NCBI RefSeq assembly: GCF_000021305.1
Contig: NC_011772.1
Coordinates: 2,518,001 to 2,582,000, forward strand
Direction: 5' to 3'
DNA: 64,000 bases
DNA from: Bacillus cereus G9842
GTDB taxonomy: Bacteria; Bacillota; Bacilli; Bacillales; Bacillaceae_G
The notes beneath the pieces were generated by a model, which ran no database searches, had not been told where the DNA came from, and saw only the letters and a program-made list of their open reading frames with translations. The translations under genes were made by a program, and so were the position numbers. Of the stretch, positions 1-7,842 are shown one piece after another. Within the stretch, counting starts at the first letter, position 1; each line of letters starts with the position of its first letter.

Positions 1-1
1 G

Positions 2-115
2 TACGAAGAACCAGTTGCAACATATAAAATGACAGAGAAAATAGATCCATACAAAGAAAATGAAGTTCAAGGTCAAACAAGGATGGAACGCCGAAGAAAT
101 AGGTTTAATGCATAA
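2..115 (+). CDS. 3' end of an unidentified gene (truncated by window edge)
   Basis: The only open frame entering from the left edge runs 37 codons to a TAA at 113-115. It is rich in charged residues and ends in the basic run RMERRRNRF. A clear terminator follows 15 bases later, which supports it as a real gene end. The family cannot be told from this tail. Confidence 0.6.
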   Translation, partial: YEEPVATYKMTEKIDPYKENEVQGQTRMERRRNRFNA

Positions 116-130
116 TGAAGTTTAATAACC

Positions 131-175
131 CCGTAATGACTTATCTTAATATTGATAAATCATTACGGTTTTTTT
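131..175 (+). terminator. Rho-independent terminator of the edge gene
   Basis: A 15-bp stem with one wobble (131-145 with 154-168) is followed directly by a run of seven T. It ends the gene that enters from the left. Confidence 0.9.
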
Positions 176-259
176 ATGTAATTAAATAAAGGTTGCTAAT
201 GAGGGGGGGGATAGCATATTTTATAGGTGAGAAGTTAAATAAAATAAGGGGAGGATAAA

Positions 260-676
260 ATGCTTATCATTACATATATATCTGCTTGTATATTATTCTT
301 AGTTAGCTTTTTATATGTATATTGGGGTTTCGGAGGTAATTGGGGGACAAATAGTGTTATACCAACTAAATCAGGGGAAAAGGCGTTTACACCTCGTGCC
401 GGAATGACATTGTTCATTGCATTATTATTAAGTATGGCAGCGATAATTTTGTTGCAACAAGCAAATATTGTTCATTTTGCAGTTCCTAATGTTATTATTC
501 AAGTCGGTTCCTGGATTTGTATGATCGTCTTTTCTATTAGAGTAATTGGTGAGTTTAATTATTTTGGTATCTTTAAACGACAAAAAGATACGCACTTCGC
601 TAGAATGGATACTGGTTTATATATTCCACTTTGTGCATTTTTATCTTTATCTTTCTTATTAGTAATAATTTTGTGA
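260..676 (+). CDS. DUF3995-family four-helix membrane protein
   Basis: A 138-residue integral membrane protein with four hydrophobic segments (about residues 3-22, 48-66, 75-97 and 118-138). The loop after helix 1 carries YWGFGGNWG and the helix 2 approach has FTPRAGM, a pattern I associate with DUF3995. No enzymatic residues are apparent and the function is unknown. The start at 260 follows an AGGGGAGGA ribosome site. It stands alone between terminator-bounded neighbours. Family call from memory of the pattern; function not inferred. Confidence 0.8.
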   Translation: MLIITYISACILFLVSFLYVYWGFGGNWGTNSVIPTKSGEKAFTPRAGMTLFIALLLSMAAIILLQQANIVHFAVPNVIIQVGSWICMIVFSIRVIGEFNYFGIFKRQKDTHFARMDTGLYIPLCAFLSLSFLLVIIL

Positions 677-746
677 GTAAATAATAGTAGTTTCTTTTCT
701 CAAAATATATGTAAACGTGAGAAATCCAAGAGTAAATAAAAAAAGG

Positions 747-797
747 GTGTAAGCGCCTTCTTGTCGAAATGTAAATTATTATGAAAGGCGGTGACAC
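747..797 (+). promoter_or_regulatory. Hairpin covering the ribosome site of the 799 gene
   Basis: Bases 747-759 (GTGTAAGCGCCTT) can pair at 11 of 13 positions with 785-797 (AAGGCGGTGACAC). The 3' arm contains the GGCGGTGA ribosome site and ends one base before the ATG. It could mask translation initiation; this is inference from pairing only. Confidence 0.4.
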
Positions 798-798
798 T

Positions 799-1002
799 AT
801 GAAGTATGTAAAAGTTAGTATGAATGGTGGAAGTGAACACAAATTTTCAATGACTTTAGATCGGTTTGAAGAACTTATTACTACAGAGAATGGGATATTA
901 GAAAATAAATTAGTATGTATTGAAAATGTAATGATTAATCCTACTAATATATCTTCTGTAGTTGAAAAAATTGGTGTACCGGCTAAGTTTATGGAAGCTT
1001 AA
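799..1002 (+). CDS. Small conserved hypothetical protein (67 aa)
   Basis: A soluble 67-residue protein with no recognisable domain, signal peptide or cysteine cluster beyond one Cys. An upstream in-frame ATG at 781 would add six residues but lies within the ribosome site; the ATG at 799 follows GGCGGTGA at proper spacing and is preferred. The middle holds the motif MINPTNISSVVE. A terminator follows immediately, so it is a single-gene unit. The function is unknown. Confidence 0.7.
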   Translation: MKYVKVSMNGGSEHKFSMTLDRFEELITTENGILENKLVCIENVMINPTNISSVVEKIGVPAKFMEA

Positions 1003-1013
1003 AATCGTTAGAT

Positions 1014-1045
1014 AAAAAACATCCCCAATGGATGTTTTTTAATTT
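1014..1045 (+). terminator. Terminator after the 67-aa gene
   Basis: Perfect 11-bp stem AAAAAACATCC/GGATGTTTTTT around loop CCAAT. Stem ends at 1040; the run of A on the 5' side lets it act on either strand. Confidence 0.85.
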
Positions 1046-1099
1046 ATAAATATGAAATTGTATAGTGAATATTTGAGTAGATTTTTTTAGCAATGACTA

Positions 1100-1259
1100 T
1101 GCATATATTAAGTACCTGAACATGGTGCTTAATATATGCACGAAATAATAAGTACAAGCATATATTATGTAGTAGGACAAGATCTTCGTGTCTTACTTAA
1201 TACTCAGAAAAAACTTCTAATCACATAAGAGCATCCAATTGCAGGGTGCTCTTATTTTT
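1100..1259 (+). other. Structured gap: long hairpin followed by terminator, possible small RNA
   Basis: The 1003-1330 gap has no convincing ORF. A 17-bp stem with one wobble pairs 1100-1116 with 1124-1140 and has no T-run after it. A weaker hairpin around GTAGGACA lies near 1172-1197. A canonical terminator (stem 1225-1236 with 1244-1255, then TTTTT) closes the region. The arrangement fits a short noncoding transcript but no promoter is obvious. Confidence 0.4.
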
Positions 1260-1330
1260 GTAAAAATTTACTGCAAGGCTTATTTTATAGTAGGATGCAA
1301 GAATAAAGGGCTATTTTTAAATAATGTTCT

Positions 1331-1543
1331 TTAGCCTTTAATTTTAAATTTATCTTTAACATTAGTAAATATTAAAAATAATATGATAGCAGAAATTAAG
1401 TTAGATAAGTAGAAATCTTGATGAAACAGTAGTTCGAAGATGACATAGAAAGTAACGAATAAGGCGATAACAGGTAGTATGCAAATAAATATAAATCTCC
1501 AATTTTTTAAGTAATGTCTATAATTAGTAAGTACTTTCTCCAT
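1331..1543 (-). CDS. Small two-helix membrane protein
   Basis: A 70-residue protein with a basic N-terminus (about 15 residues), two hydrophobic helices (about 16-36 and 46-60) and a basic tail ending KDKFKIKG. An AGGAG site lies at good distance before the ATG on the minus strand. It resembles many unclassified small membrane proteins of bacilli; no function can be assigned. It is transcribed against its neighbours. Confidence 0.65.
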   Translation of the reverse strand: MEKVLTNYRHYLKNWRFIFICILPVIALFVTFYVIFELLFHQDFYLSNLISAIILFLIFTNVKDKFKIKG

Positions 1544-1752
1544 AAATGTAGCTCCTATATTTTTGTTTTTATATAATTATACATTTAGATACAAGGATTT
1601 TCAAAGTAAAAATATTTAGCAATTCAAAAATATAAGGAAAGTATTTGTTGAAAATCCAGATTGCTCTAGCAATCTGGATTTGACTTTAAAGAACTATACT
1701 AAAATGATACACTATAATCTACGTTATTTTTGAAATGAATAGAGGGATTTGT

Positions 1753-2757
1753 GTGATAGATAAAATTAAAAATGCTGTAGAGGATATGTACGAGGATGAG
1801 GTTAAAGATTTACTTCAAAGTATTCTCATACAGTTAAACTTATTAAAAGAAAACTATAGTGAAGATACAATTAAAAATTTGATGGATATTCCGAAACAAT
1901 TAACGAGTAATCCTACTTATAAAAGAAATGTAAAAGAAAGTACGCACGTACATATTGCTTTTGATGATTCAACGGCTGGTTGCTTAACATATATGTTAAG
2001 TCAAGAAGAATTATCTGAAGAGAGTGTTGTTGCTTTTTCTGAATTCTTTTCAATTGGACCGATATATAAGTTGCATACGAATGGGGGGCAACTAGCAAGA
2101 CAGAAGTGGTTAATAAATAATTTAACTGCTTATGATAGTTATTTTGAAGAAGAATATTTATCAAGATTTATAGCAACTATAGAAGAACTACATACTATTC
2201 CTGTTGAAACGCCTATTACAATTTGGAAGGCTGATAATGCACATGAACATGTAGGCCTAAGTTTTGTAATGGCACAATTAAAGGATAAGAAAAACATTCG
2301 AGTTATTAATACATCTGAAGCAAGTCGAGAAATATTAAAACAAGAGTATGATATTCGTGGAACTGGAGAATTACCACCTGAAAGTTTAGCTCTATTCCAA
2401 AAAAGTTTTGCAAAGTTACCTTATTTAACTGAAGAGAAGCGAATGAAGTTTGAACATGAATGGGATAGAATATCGGGAAGCGTAGAATGTTTAAGAGTGT
2501 GGAAAGAAAATGAAGTATATTCTGTACAAGAAGATTATTTTGATCAATTTATAATTGAATGCGCGAAAAGTGTGGGTGCTGATCGAGAATTCCTCAAAGC
2601 TCCTAGAGTAATTGGTGAAGCACTTGGTCTTGTTGAACAATTGGTTGGAGATACTTTCTTAGAATATCGCTTGAAACAATTAATTAAACAAGAAGTATTT
2701 GAATTTGAAGGTTCGTTAGATGAAATGCGTTTTTATAGTGTGAAGTTAAGGAAATAA
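1753..2757 (+). CDS. DUF1835/DUF3658 protein
   Basis: A cytoplasmic protein of 334 residues from the preferred GTG start. After a helical N-terminal 60 residues comes a DUF1835-like domain (about 65-190) with the pattern HIAFDDSTAGCL and FSIGPIYKL, then a DUF3658-like C-terminal domain. The biochemical role of the family is not established as far as I know. An in-frame ATG at 1735 lacks a ribosome site, while GTG at 1753 has AGAGGGA six bases upstream, so the latter is chosen. A terminator follows at 2781. Confidence 0.75.
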   Translation: MIDKIKNAVEDMYEDEVKDLLQSILIQLNLLKENYSEDTIKNLMDIPKQLTSNPTYKRNVKESTHVHIAFDDSTAGCLTYMLSQEELSEESVVAFSEFFSIGPIYKLHTNGGQLARQKWLINNLTAYDSYFEEEYLSRFIATIEELHTIPVETPITIWKADNAHEHVGLSFVMAQLKDKKNIRVINTSEASREILKQEYDIRGTGELPPESLALFQKSFAKLPYLTEEKRMKFEHEWDRISGSVECLRVWKENEVYSVQEDYFDQFIIECAKSVGADREFLKAPRVIGEALGLVEQLVGDTFLEYRLKQLIKQEVFEFEGSLDEMRFYSVKLRK

Positions 2758-2780
2758 TAAACACCTTCTATTTTTGAAAG

Positions 2781-2809
2781 GCTCGTATTTTTAATAATAC
2801 GAGCTTTTT
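2781..2809 (+). terminator. Terminator of the DUF1835 gene
   Basis: 9-bp perfect stem GCTCGTATT/AATACGAGC with a short loop, followed by TTTTT. Confidence 0.85.
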
Positions 2810-2903
2810 AAGTTGAATTTGGGCTATAACATAAGCTTCCCAGAGAGGGCATATCACATATAAATGTTAAAGGTAATGAATGAAAAGTAGGTGATTTGTT
2901 AAT

Positions 2904-3308
2904 ATGTATAACCAACAAAATTATCCATATGATCAAGCGATGTATTATAATCCACAAAACTACGGGTATGAATCTGTAGATGAAGCGAGAGATATGGAAC
3001 AAGAAGATTACAGACCAGATGATGCGGAAGATGCTCCAACGTCACCACCGCCGTCGCAAGCTCCGTCGTTACCGTCTACCTTTGCGTCTCCATCTCAAGC
3101 GGGCAATATGAAATCATGGATGTGTAATTGTCTAGGAAGATGGGGCTATTTACGTTTACATCGTCCTGGTCCTTTCGGAAGGGACTTATGGTTCTTTCCG
3201 ACTGAAGTGAGAAGAAACGGAGTATCAGGTTACACTTGGCAAGGTGGTCGTCGTCGTAAAGTAAGTTATCGCTATCAACAAATTAGTAATTTTATGTGCT
3301 TCGCATAA
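2904..3308 (+). CDS. Tyr/Gln/Asn-rich protein, possible spore-surface protein
   Basis: A 134-residue protein in three parts: an N-terminal 35 residues rich in Y, N and Q (MYNQQNYPYDQAMYYNPQNY), an acidic then Pro/Ser linker (36-68), and a basic aromatic C-terminal domain (70-134) with CNC near residue 74, RPGPFGRDLWFFP and a GGRRRK stretch. The composition resembles coat and exosporium proteins of spores but I do not recognise the family. There is no signal peptide, as expected of mother-cell proteins. Single gene with its own terminator. Spore role is inference. Confidence 0.65.
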   Translation: MYNQQNYPYDQAMYYNPQNYGYESVDEARDMEQEDYRPDDAEDAPTSPPPSQAPSLPSTFASPSQAGNMKSWMCNCLGRWGYLRLHRPGPFGRDLWFFPTEVRRNGVSGYTWQGGRRRKVSYRYQQISNFMCFA

Positions 3309-3314
3309 AGAGTA

Positions 3315-3350
3315 GTGGGAGAGTGAAACGATTTTACTCTCTCACTTTTT
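3315..3350 (+). terminator. Terminator after the Tyr-rich gene
   Basis: 10-bp stem GTGGGAGAGT/ACTCTCTCAC with one wobble, followed by a T-run. Confidence 0.85.
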
Positions 3351-3468
3351 TATTTTTCAATATACGAAGTAAGATTTTGGTTAAAAATTTACAATTTTCA
3401 CGTTTTTATTAGAGTATAATGCATATGTTGGGTTGGTTTTCAAAAACAAATGAGAGTGAGGGAATACA

Positions 3469-4704
3469 ATGTCAATGAAAAACAAGGTTGGACTAAAAAT
3501 AGAGGAGGGCATTAATTTAGCTTCAGCTCAATTTAAAGAAGATGCGTATGAAATTTATAAAGAATCTAGAAAAATGCAACCTATCTTATTTGTGAATAAA
3601 ACTGAACTAGGTGCGGAATGGCTTATCACAAGATATGAAGATGCTTTGCCACTTTTAAAAGATAGTCGCTTAAAAAAAGATCCAGCCAATGTATTTTCTC
3701 AAGATACATTGAATGTGTTTCTTACTGTTGACAATAGTGATTATTTAACTACTCATATGTTAAATTCAGATCCACCTAACCATAATCGTTTACGATCACT
3801 CGTACAAAAAGCTTTTACACCGAAGATGATCACGCAATTGGAAGGAAGAATACAGGATATTGCAGATGATTTGTTAAATGAAGTCGAGCGAAAGGGTTCA
3901 TTAAATCTTGTTGATGATTATTCGTTCCCTTTACCGATTATTGTAATAAGTGAAATGCTTGGCATTCCAAAAGAAGATCAAGCGAAATTTAGAATTTGGT
4001 CTCATGCTGTCATTGCTTACCCAGAAACACCAGAAGAAATAAAAGAAACTGAAAAGCAACTATCTGAGTTTATTACATATCTTCAATATTTAGTTGATAT
4101 TAAACGAAAAGAGCCAAAAGAAGACTTGGTGAGTGCTTTAATACTTGCAGAGAGTGAAGGGCATAAACTTAGCGCTCGGGAACTATATTCAATGATAATG
4201 TTACTAATTGTGGCGGGACACGAGACAACGGTAAATTTAATAACAAATACGGTATTAGCGCTCCTCGAAAATCCAGATCAATTACAGTTATTAAAAGAAA
4301 ATCCAAAATTAATTGATGCCGCTATTGAGGAAGGACTACGATATTATTCTCCAGTTGAGGTTACAACTTCAAGATGGGCAGATGAACCTTTTCAAATTCA
4401 CGACCAAACAATTGAAAAAGGAGATATGGTTGTCATTGCCTTAGCTTCTGCAAACCGTGATGAAACTGTATTTGAAAACCCAGAAGTATTCGATATTACT
4501 CGGGAAAATAATCGTCATATTGCCTTTGGTCATGGTAGCCATTTCTGCTTAGGCGCTCCACTTGCTAGGTTGGAAGCAAAGATTGCTATTACTACTTTGT
4601 TTAATCGAATGCCTGAACTACAAATAAAAGGGAATCGTGAAGAAATTAAATGGCAAGGTAACTATTTAATGCGTTCTTTAGAGGAATTGCCTTTAACTTT
4701 CTAG
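3469..4704 (+). CDS. Cytochrome P450 (CYP107-like)
   Basis: Soluble bacterial class I P450 of 411 residues, the usual family length, expected to hydroxylate a small molecule using external ferredoxin or flavodoxin. Visible hallmarks: I-helix AGHETT near residue 249 (oxygen activation), K-helix EGLR followed by YYSP, and the haem loop FGHGSHFCLG with the axial thiolate Cys360. The substrate cannot be told. ATG follows GAGGGA. It lies directly upstream of the leader of an MFS/Vat resistance pair, without a terminator between, so some co-transcription is possible. Family certain, subfamily a guess. Confidence 0.93.
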   Translation: MSMKNKVGLKIEEGINLASAQFKEDAYEIYKESRKMQPILFVNKTELGAEWLITRYEDALPLLKDSRLKKDPANVFSQDTLNVFLTVDNSDYLTTHMLNSDPPNHNRLRSLVQKAFTPKMITQLEGRIQDIADDLLNEVERKGSLNLVDDYSFPLPIIVISEMLGIPKEDQAKFRIWSHAVIAYPETPEEIKETEKQLSEFITYLQYLVDIKRKEPKEDLVSALILAESEGHKLSARELYSMIMLLIVAGHETTVNLITNTVLALLENPDQLQLLKENPKLIDAAIEEGLRYYSPVEVTTSRWADEPFQIHDQTIEKGDMVVIALASANRDETVFENPEVFDITRENNRHIAFGHGSHFCLGAPLARLEAKIAITTLFNRMPELQIKGNREEIKWQGNYLMRSLEELPLTF

Positions 4705-4720
4705 AATAGTAAAAGGAGAC

Positions 4721-4768
4721 ATGCATACATCGAAAATGATTTACATAGAGTATGTATGTGTTATTTAA
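4721..4768 (+). CDS. Candidate leader peptide (15 aa)
   Basis: ATG at 4721, TAA at 4766-4768, encoding a 15-residue peptide ending IEYVCVI. GGAG lies unusually close to the ATG (2-3 bases), so initiation strength is uncertain; a second in-frame ATG at 4736 is better spaced from it. Its coding sequence forms both arms of a hairpin, so a stalled ribosome would change the leader fold. Function inferred from position only. Confidence 0.4.
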   Translation: MHTSKMIYIEYVCVI

Positions 4769-4934
4769 ATTCGAAACGGAAGGGTGAAGACATCCCAATG
4801 ATCAACTAATTCTATTTGTAAGAGATCTTCGTTAAAAAACGAAATATTCTTCTGAATAGGGTTAGTCTGTACATTTATAGAAAAGGGATGTATTTCGCTC
4901 TGCGAATATATAGTCTTTTTATATGATTTGTGCT

Positions 4935-4970
4935 GCCTCCTGTTCAGAACATGAAATAGGAGGCTTTTTT
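4935..4970 (+). terminator. Terminator/ribosome-site hairpin before the MFS gene
   Basis: Stem GCCTCCT/AGGAGGC with an inner GTTC/GAAC pairing in the loop, then six T and directly the ATG at 4971. AGGAGG sits 7 bases before the ATG, so one structure could control both transcription and translation. Confidence 0.7.
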
Positions 4971-6254
4971 ATGTCGACAAATGTAGTAACGAAACAAAAC
5001 AATGGGGTATCACAAGTATTAAAAAATCGGTTTGTTCAAGGGATTTTAGCATCAGCATTATTTTTACAAATAGGAATATGGGTTCGAAACTTTGCGGTAT
5101 TACTATATGTAATGGAAATGACAAAAGGTGATGCTTTTGCTATTTCGATGATTTCAGTTGCTGAATTCGCTCCAATTTTTATTTTTTCATTTATTGGCGG
5201 TACTTCTGCTGATAGGTGGAAGCCAAAGAAGACAATGATATGGTGTGAGACGTTAAGTTCCATTTCAGTATTCGCTGTATTAATTACGCTTATGTTTGGA
5301 ACGTGGAAAATTGTGTTTTTTGTGACACTCATCTCTGCAATCCTTTCACAGTTTTCACAACCATCTGGAATGAAGTTGTTTAAACAACATTTATCAACGG
5401 AACAAATTCAATTAGCAATGTCTATATATCAAACGATATTTGCAATATTTATGGTATTAGGACCAATCCTAGGGACATTTATCTTTCATAGTTTTGGAAT
5501 TTATATTTCAATCATCATAACAGGCATCTCGTTTGTACTTGCGGCAGTTGTATTGTTATTTCTTCCGAAAGATCTTGAAAACGACGTAGAAAAGAAAGAT
5601 ATCACTCTGTTGCAGGAGATGAAGGACGGTATTAAGTATGTCAAAAAGAAAAAAGCATTAACTTTGCTGGGGCTTTGTTTTATGGCTGCAGGACTAGGTA
5701 TAGGATTAATTCAGCCATTAGGTATATTTATTGTGACTGAGCAGTTAGGATTATCAAAAGAGAGTTTACAGTGGCTACTAACAGTAAATGGTGCGGGAAT
5801 GATTGTTGGCGGGGCATTAGCGATGGTATTTGCGAAAAACGTTGCTCCGCAAAAGATGTTAATTATCGGTATGCTTGGTCAAGCAATTGGTATTAGCATT
5901 ATAGGGTATTCTACAAATTTATGGGTTACACTTACAGCGCAGCTTTTTAGTGGTTTAGCTCTTCCTTGTATCCAAATTGGTATTAATACGCTTATTATTC
6001 AAAATAGCGATACCGATTTTATAGGTCGTGTAAATGGTATTTTAAGTCCGCTATTTACCGGTTCAATGGTAGTAACGATGAGTATAGCTGGCTCATTAAA
6101 AGAGATGTTTTCATTAAGTATGATGTATGAAGGGACGGCTTTACTTTTTATAATTGGATTATTGTTTATTATACCTATATACAATTTAAAGCCAGTAATA
6201 GCGATAGAAAGTGAAATAAGTGGTAAAGGAAGTGCTGTACAGAATGAATCCTAA
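4971..6254 (+). CDS. MFS efflux transporter (DHA3-type)
   Basis: A 427-residue, roughly 12-helix major facilitator, probable drug/proton antiporter in the cytoplasmic membrane. The loop between helices 2 and 3 has [14 protein letters not shown], the MFS signature region, and the overall pattern matches macrolide-efflux-like DHA3 members. A longer reading from 4923 has no ribosome site and starts inside a terminator stem, so 4971 is used. It overlaps the next gene (Vat-like acetyltransferase) by 11 bases, so the two are translated together. The pairing points to export plus modification of the same antibiotic class, perhaps streptogramin A; that is inference. Confidence 0.9.
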   Translation: MSTNVVTKQNNGVSQVLKNRFVQGILASALFLQIGIWVRNFAVLLYVMEMTKGDAFAISMISVAEFAPIFIFSFIGGTSADRWKPKKTMIWCETLSSISVFAVLITLMFGTWKIVFFVTLISAILSQFSQPSGMKLFKQHLSTEQIQLAMSIYQTIFAIFMVLGPILGTFIFHSFGIYISIIITGISFVLAAVVLLFLPKDLENDVEKKDITLLQEMKDGIKYVKKKKALTLLGLCFMAAGLGIGLIQPLGIFIVTEQLGLSKESLQWLLTVNGAGMIVGGALAMVFAKNVAPQKMLIIGMLGQAIGISIIGYSTNLWVTLTAQLFSGLALPCIQIGINTLIIQNSDTDFIGRVNGILSPLFTGSMVVTMSIAGSLKEMFSLSMMYEGTALLFIIGLLFIIPIYNLKPVIAIESEISGKGSAVQNES

Positions 6255-6876
6255 TCCAAATATTAAATACCCTATTGAAGGAAATCAAAACGTTCAATTT
6301 ATAAAAAATACAATAACAAAATCTAATATACTTGTTGGTGACTATTCTTATTATGATGCGAAAGATGGAGAAAAATTTGAAAATCGAGTATTACATCATT
6401 ATGAATTTCTTGGAGATCGCCTTATTATTGGAAAGTTTTGTTGTATTGCATCTGGAGTTAACTTTATTATGAACGGAGCCAATCATCGGATGGATGGATT
6501 TTCGGCATATCCATTTAATATATTTGGAAATGGGTGGGAGAAGTATACACCTAGTTTGTCTGATTTACCTTACAAAGGTGATACAGTTATAGGAAATGAC
6601 GTTTGGATTGGTATGGATACAACAATTATGCCCGGAATAAAAATAGGGGATGGTGCAATCATTGCAGCTAAATCTGTTGTGACTAGAGACGTCGCACCAT
6701 ATACAATTGTTGGTGGAAACCCTGCAAATAAAATAAAAGAGAGATTTTCAAATGAAACAATTCAAGAATTATTGCAAATTCAATGGTGGCATTTTGATAT
6801 TGAAAAAATAACTGGAAATATTGATGCTATTGTACGCGGAGATATTGAACCATTAAGAAAGCTAAAAAGGGAATAA
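6244..6876 (+). CDS. Vat-like streptogramin A O-acetyltransferase
   Basis: A 210-residue left-handed beta-helix acyltransferase of the xenobiotic acetyltransferase (XAT) class, which transfers acetyl from acetyl-CoA to a hydroxyl of virginiamycin M-type compounds. Visible: the N-terminus [14 protein letters not shown] typical of Vat proteins, the catalytic His81 in NGANHRMDG, and hexapeptide turns in the region [15 protein letters not shown] to VGGNPA. The ATG at 6244 lies inside the MFS gene; the longer frame from 6220 is not needed. Chromosomal Vat-like enzymes occur in bacilli, so the exact substrate is uncertain. Expression probably depends on the 4705-4970 leader. Confidence 0.88.
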   Translation: MNPNPNIKYPIEGNQNVQFIKNTITKSNILVGDYSYYDAKDGEKFENRVLHHYEFLGDRLIIGKFCCIASGVNFIMNGANHRMDGFSAYPFNIFGNGWEKYTPSLSDLPYKGDTVIGNDVWIGMDTTIMPGIKIGDGAIIAAKSVVTRDVAPYTIVGGNPANKIKERFSNETIQELLQIQWWHFDIEKITGNIDAIVRGDIEPLRKLKRE

Positions 6877-6892
6877 AAAATGGATGACGAAT

Positions 6893-6946
6893 AGTATCAT
6901 ACCTCCGAATTTTGTTAATGATAATAGAACAAGGAGGTGTGATACT
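6893..6946 (+). promoter_or_regulatory. 14-bp hairpin enclosing the DUF1540 ribosome site
   Basis: AGTATCATACCTCC (6893-6906) pairs with GGAGGTGTGATACT (6933-6946) over 14 bp with one wobble and a 26-base loop. The 3' arm holds the strong GGAGGTG site and ends exactly at the ATG. No T-run follows, so it is not a terminator. Confidence 0.6.
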
Positions 6947-7102
6947 ATGGCACAAGACGTTTTATGTGAAGTAAACAACTGTAAATTTTGGGCGAACGGT
7001 AATAAATGTAGTGCAGAGGCAATTTACGTAGTAAGTCATAAAGGTAAACATGCATCTACAACGGAAGAAACAGATTGCAAAACATTCGATCCAGAAGTGT
7101 AA
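6947..7102 (+). CDS. DUF1540 protein
   Basis: A 51-residue protein with four conserved cysteines in the pattern C-x5-C-x8-C ... TDCKTF, which I recognise as DUF1540, a small, probably metal-binding family common in spore formers. The start is fixed by AAGGAGGTG just upstream; a longer frame from 6884 is spurious. The ribosome site is buried in a 14-bp hairpin, suggesting translational control. A terminator follows. Function unknown. Confidence 0.88.
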   Translation: MAQDVLCEVNNCKFWANGNKCSAEAIYVVSHKGKHASTTEETDCKTFDPEV

Positions 7103-7110
7103 ATTGTTTA

Positions 7111-7139
7111 AGGGTAGCCAAATCGTGGTTGCCCTTTTA
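7111..7139 (+). terminator. Terminator of the DUF1540 gene
   Basis: 9-bp stem AGGGTAGCC/GGTTGCCCT with two wobbles and TTTT; ends transcription before the convergent padR-like gene. Confidence 0.8.
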
Positions 7140-7204
7140 TTAATGATAGTATTGATAATAAATATCATTTTCATTCATTGATTTTAGCTTTTTTTGTTAT
7201 TTTT

Positions 7205-7702
7205 TCATATTTTCTTCATAAGTGATGTAATCCAACTCAATTCATGTTCAATTCGTGATTTACTAAATTCAATGACTTCAGTAATAAAGGGTGAGGTAAC
7301 CTCTAGAGACTGGATAGCGGTAAGTTGATTATGTAGTACGTTTTGACGTACAGTCAAAATCTCTTTTCTAGCTTCATATTCAAGTTTTTCAAATAGTGCG
7401 ATACGAACAAGAAATTCTGCATTATTTGTCGCAAGTTTTTCGGGAAACTCTCGTAACATTTCAGAAAAAATTTCTTCTCCTGTTTCTGTTATATCGTACA
7501 TATTTCGATTTGGTTTTCCAACTTGTTTATGTATTTTTTTCGTTATAGCACCCATATTTTCAAAGCGCCGAAGGGCAGGGTAAAGCATGTTGTGATTTAA
7601 TTCAAAATTCTCACCTAAACGATTTTGAACATTTTTTTTGATTTCATATCCATGTTTTGGTCCTGTCGTTAATTCTGCTAGTAGTAAAATGTCAACGTAC
7701 AT
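7205..7702 (-). CDS. PadR-family transcriptional regulator
   Basis: A 165-residue PadR repressor. The N-terminal winged helix (about 1-85) shows ILLLAELTTGPKHGYEIKK and the family pattern LYPALRRFENMGAI; the C-terminal part (about 95-165) is the helical dimerisation domain (Vir_act_alpha_C type). It is divergent from the P450 gene at 7843 with 140 bases between, which contain a perfect palindrome. PadR proteins repress neighbouring detoxification genes and release on ligand binding; the P450 is the probable target. Confidence 0.92.
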   Translation of the reverse strand: MYVDILLLAELTTGPKHGYEIKKNVQNRLGENFELNHNMLYPALRRFENMGAITKKIHKQVGKPNRNMYDITETGEEIFSEMLREFPEKLATNNAEFLVRIALFEKLEYEARKEILTVRQNVLHNQLTAIQSLEVTSPFITEVIEFSKSRIEHELSWITSLMKKI

Positions 7703-7755
7703 AAAAATCCCCCTTATATATTTCTCAAGTTCTCTAATGAAAAATCTCCTTTAGT

Positions 7756-7774
7756 ATATGTTAAAATAACATAT
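7756..7774. promoter_or_regulatory. Probable PadR operator
   Basis: Perfect inverted repeat ATATGTTA-AAA-TAACATAT in the shared padR/P450 promoter region. It contains ATGT and ACAT half-sites as in PadR operators, though the spacing is 7 rather than 8. Confidence 0.6.
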
Positions 7775-7842
7775 GATAGTTTATACAACTTTGAACTGCC
7801 GACCTATCACTTTTATTGTAAAAGAAAAGGGAGGAAAGAACT

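Larger units (their letters stand above)
4705..4970 (+). promoter_or_regulatory. Attenuator-like leader of the MFS-Vat operon
   Basis: Leader with (i) a 15-codon upstream ORF at 4721-4768 preceded by AAAAGGAGAC, whose ends ACATGCATAC and GTATGTATGT can pair with one wobble; (ii) a small TTCGTT/AACGAA hairpin near 4825-4845; (iii) a terminator-like hairpin GCCTCCT (4935-4941)/AGGAGGC (4958-4964) followed by TTTTTT, whose 3' arm is the ribosome site of the MFS gene. This resembles ribosome-mediated attenuation known for antibiotic resistance genes in Firmicutes (e.g. bmrCD, vmlR); the mechanism here is inferred. Confidence 0.6.

Noticed and set aside
235..417. 60-codon minus-strand ORF
   Set aside because: Antisense shadow of the DUF3995 gene without a ribosome site.
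4923..4970. Longer MFS start at 4923
   Set aside because: No ribosome site and the added 16 codons lie in the terminator-like hairpin; ATG 4971 has AGGAGG at 7 bases.
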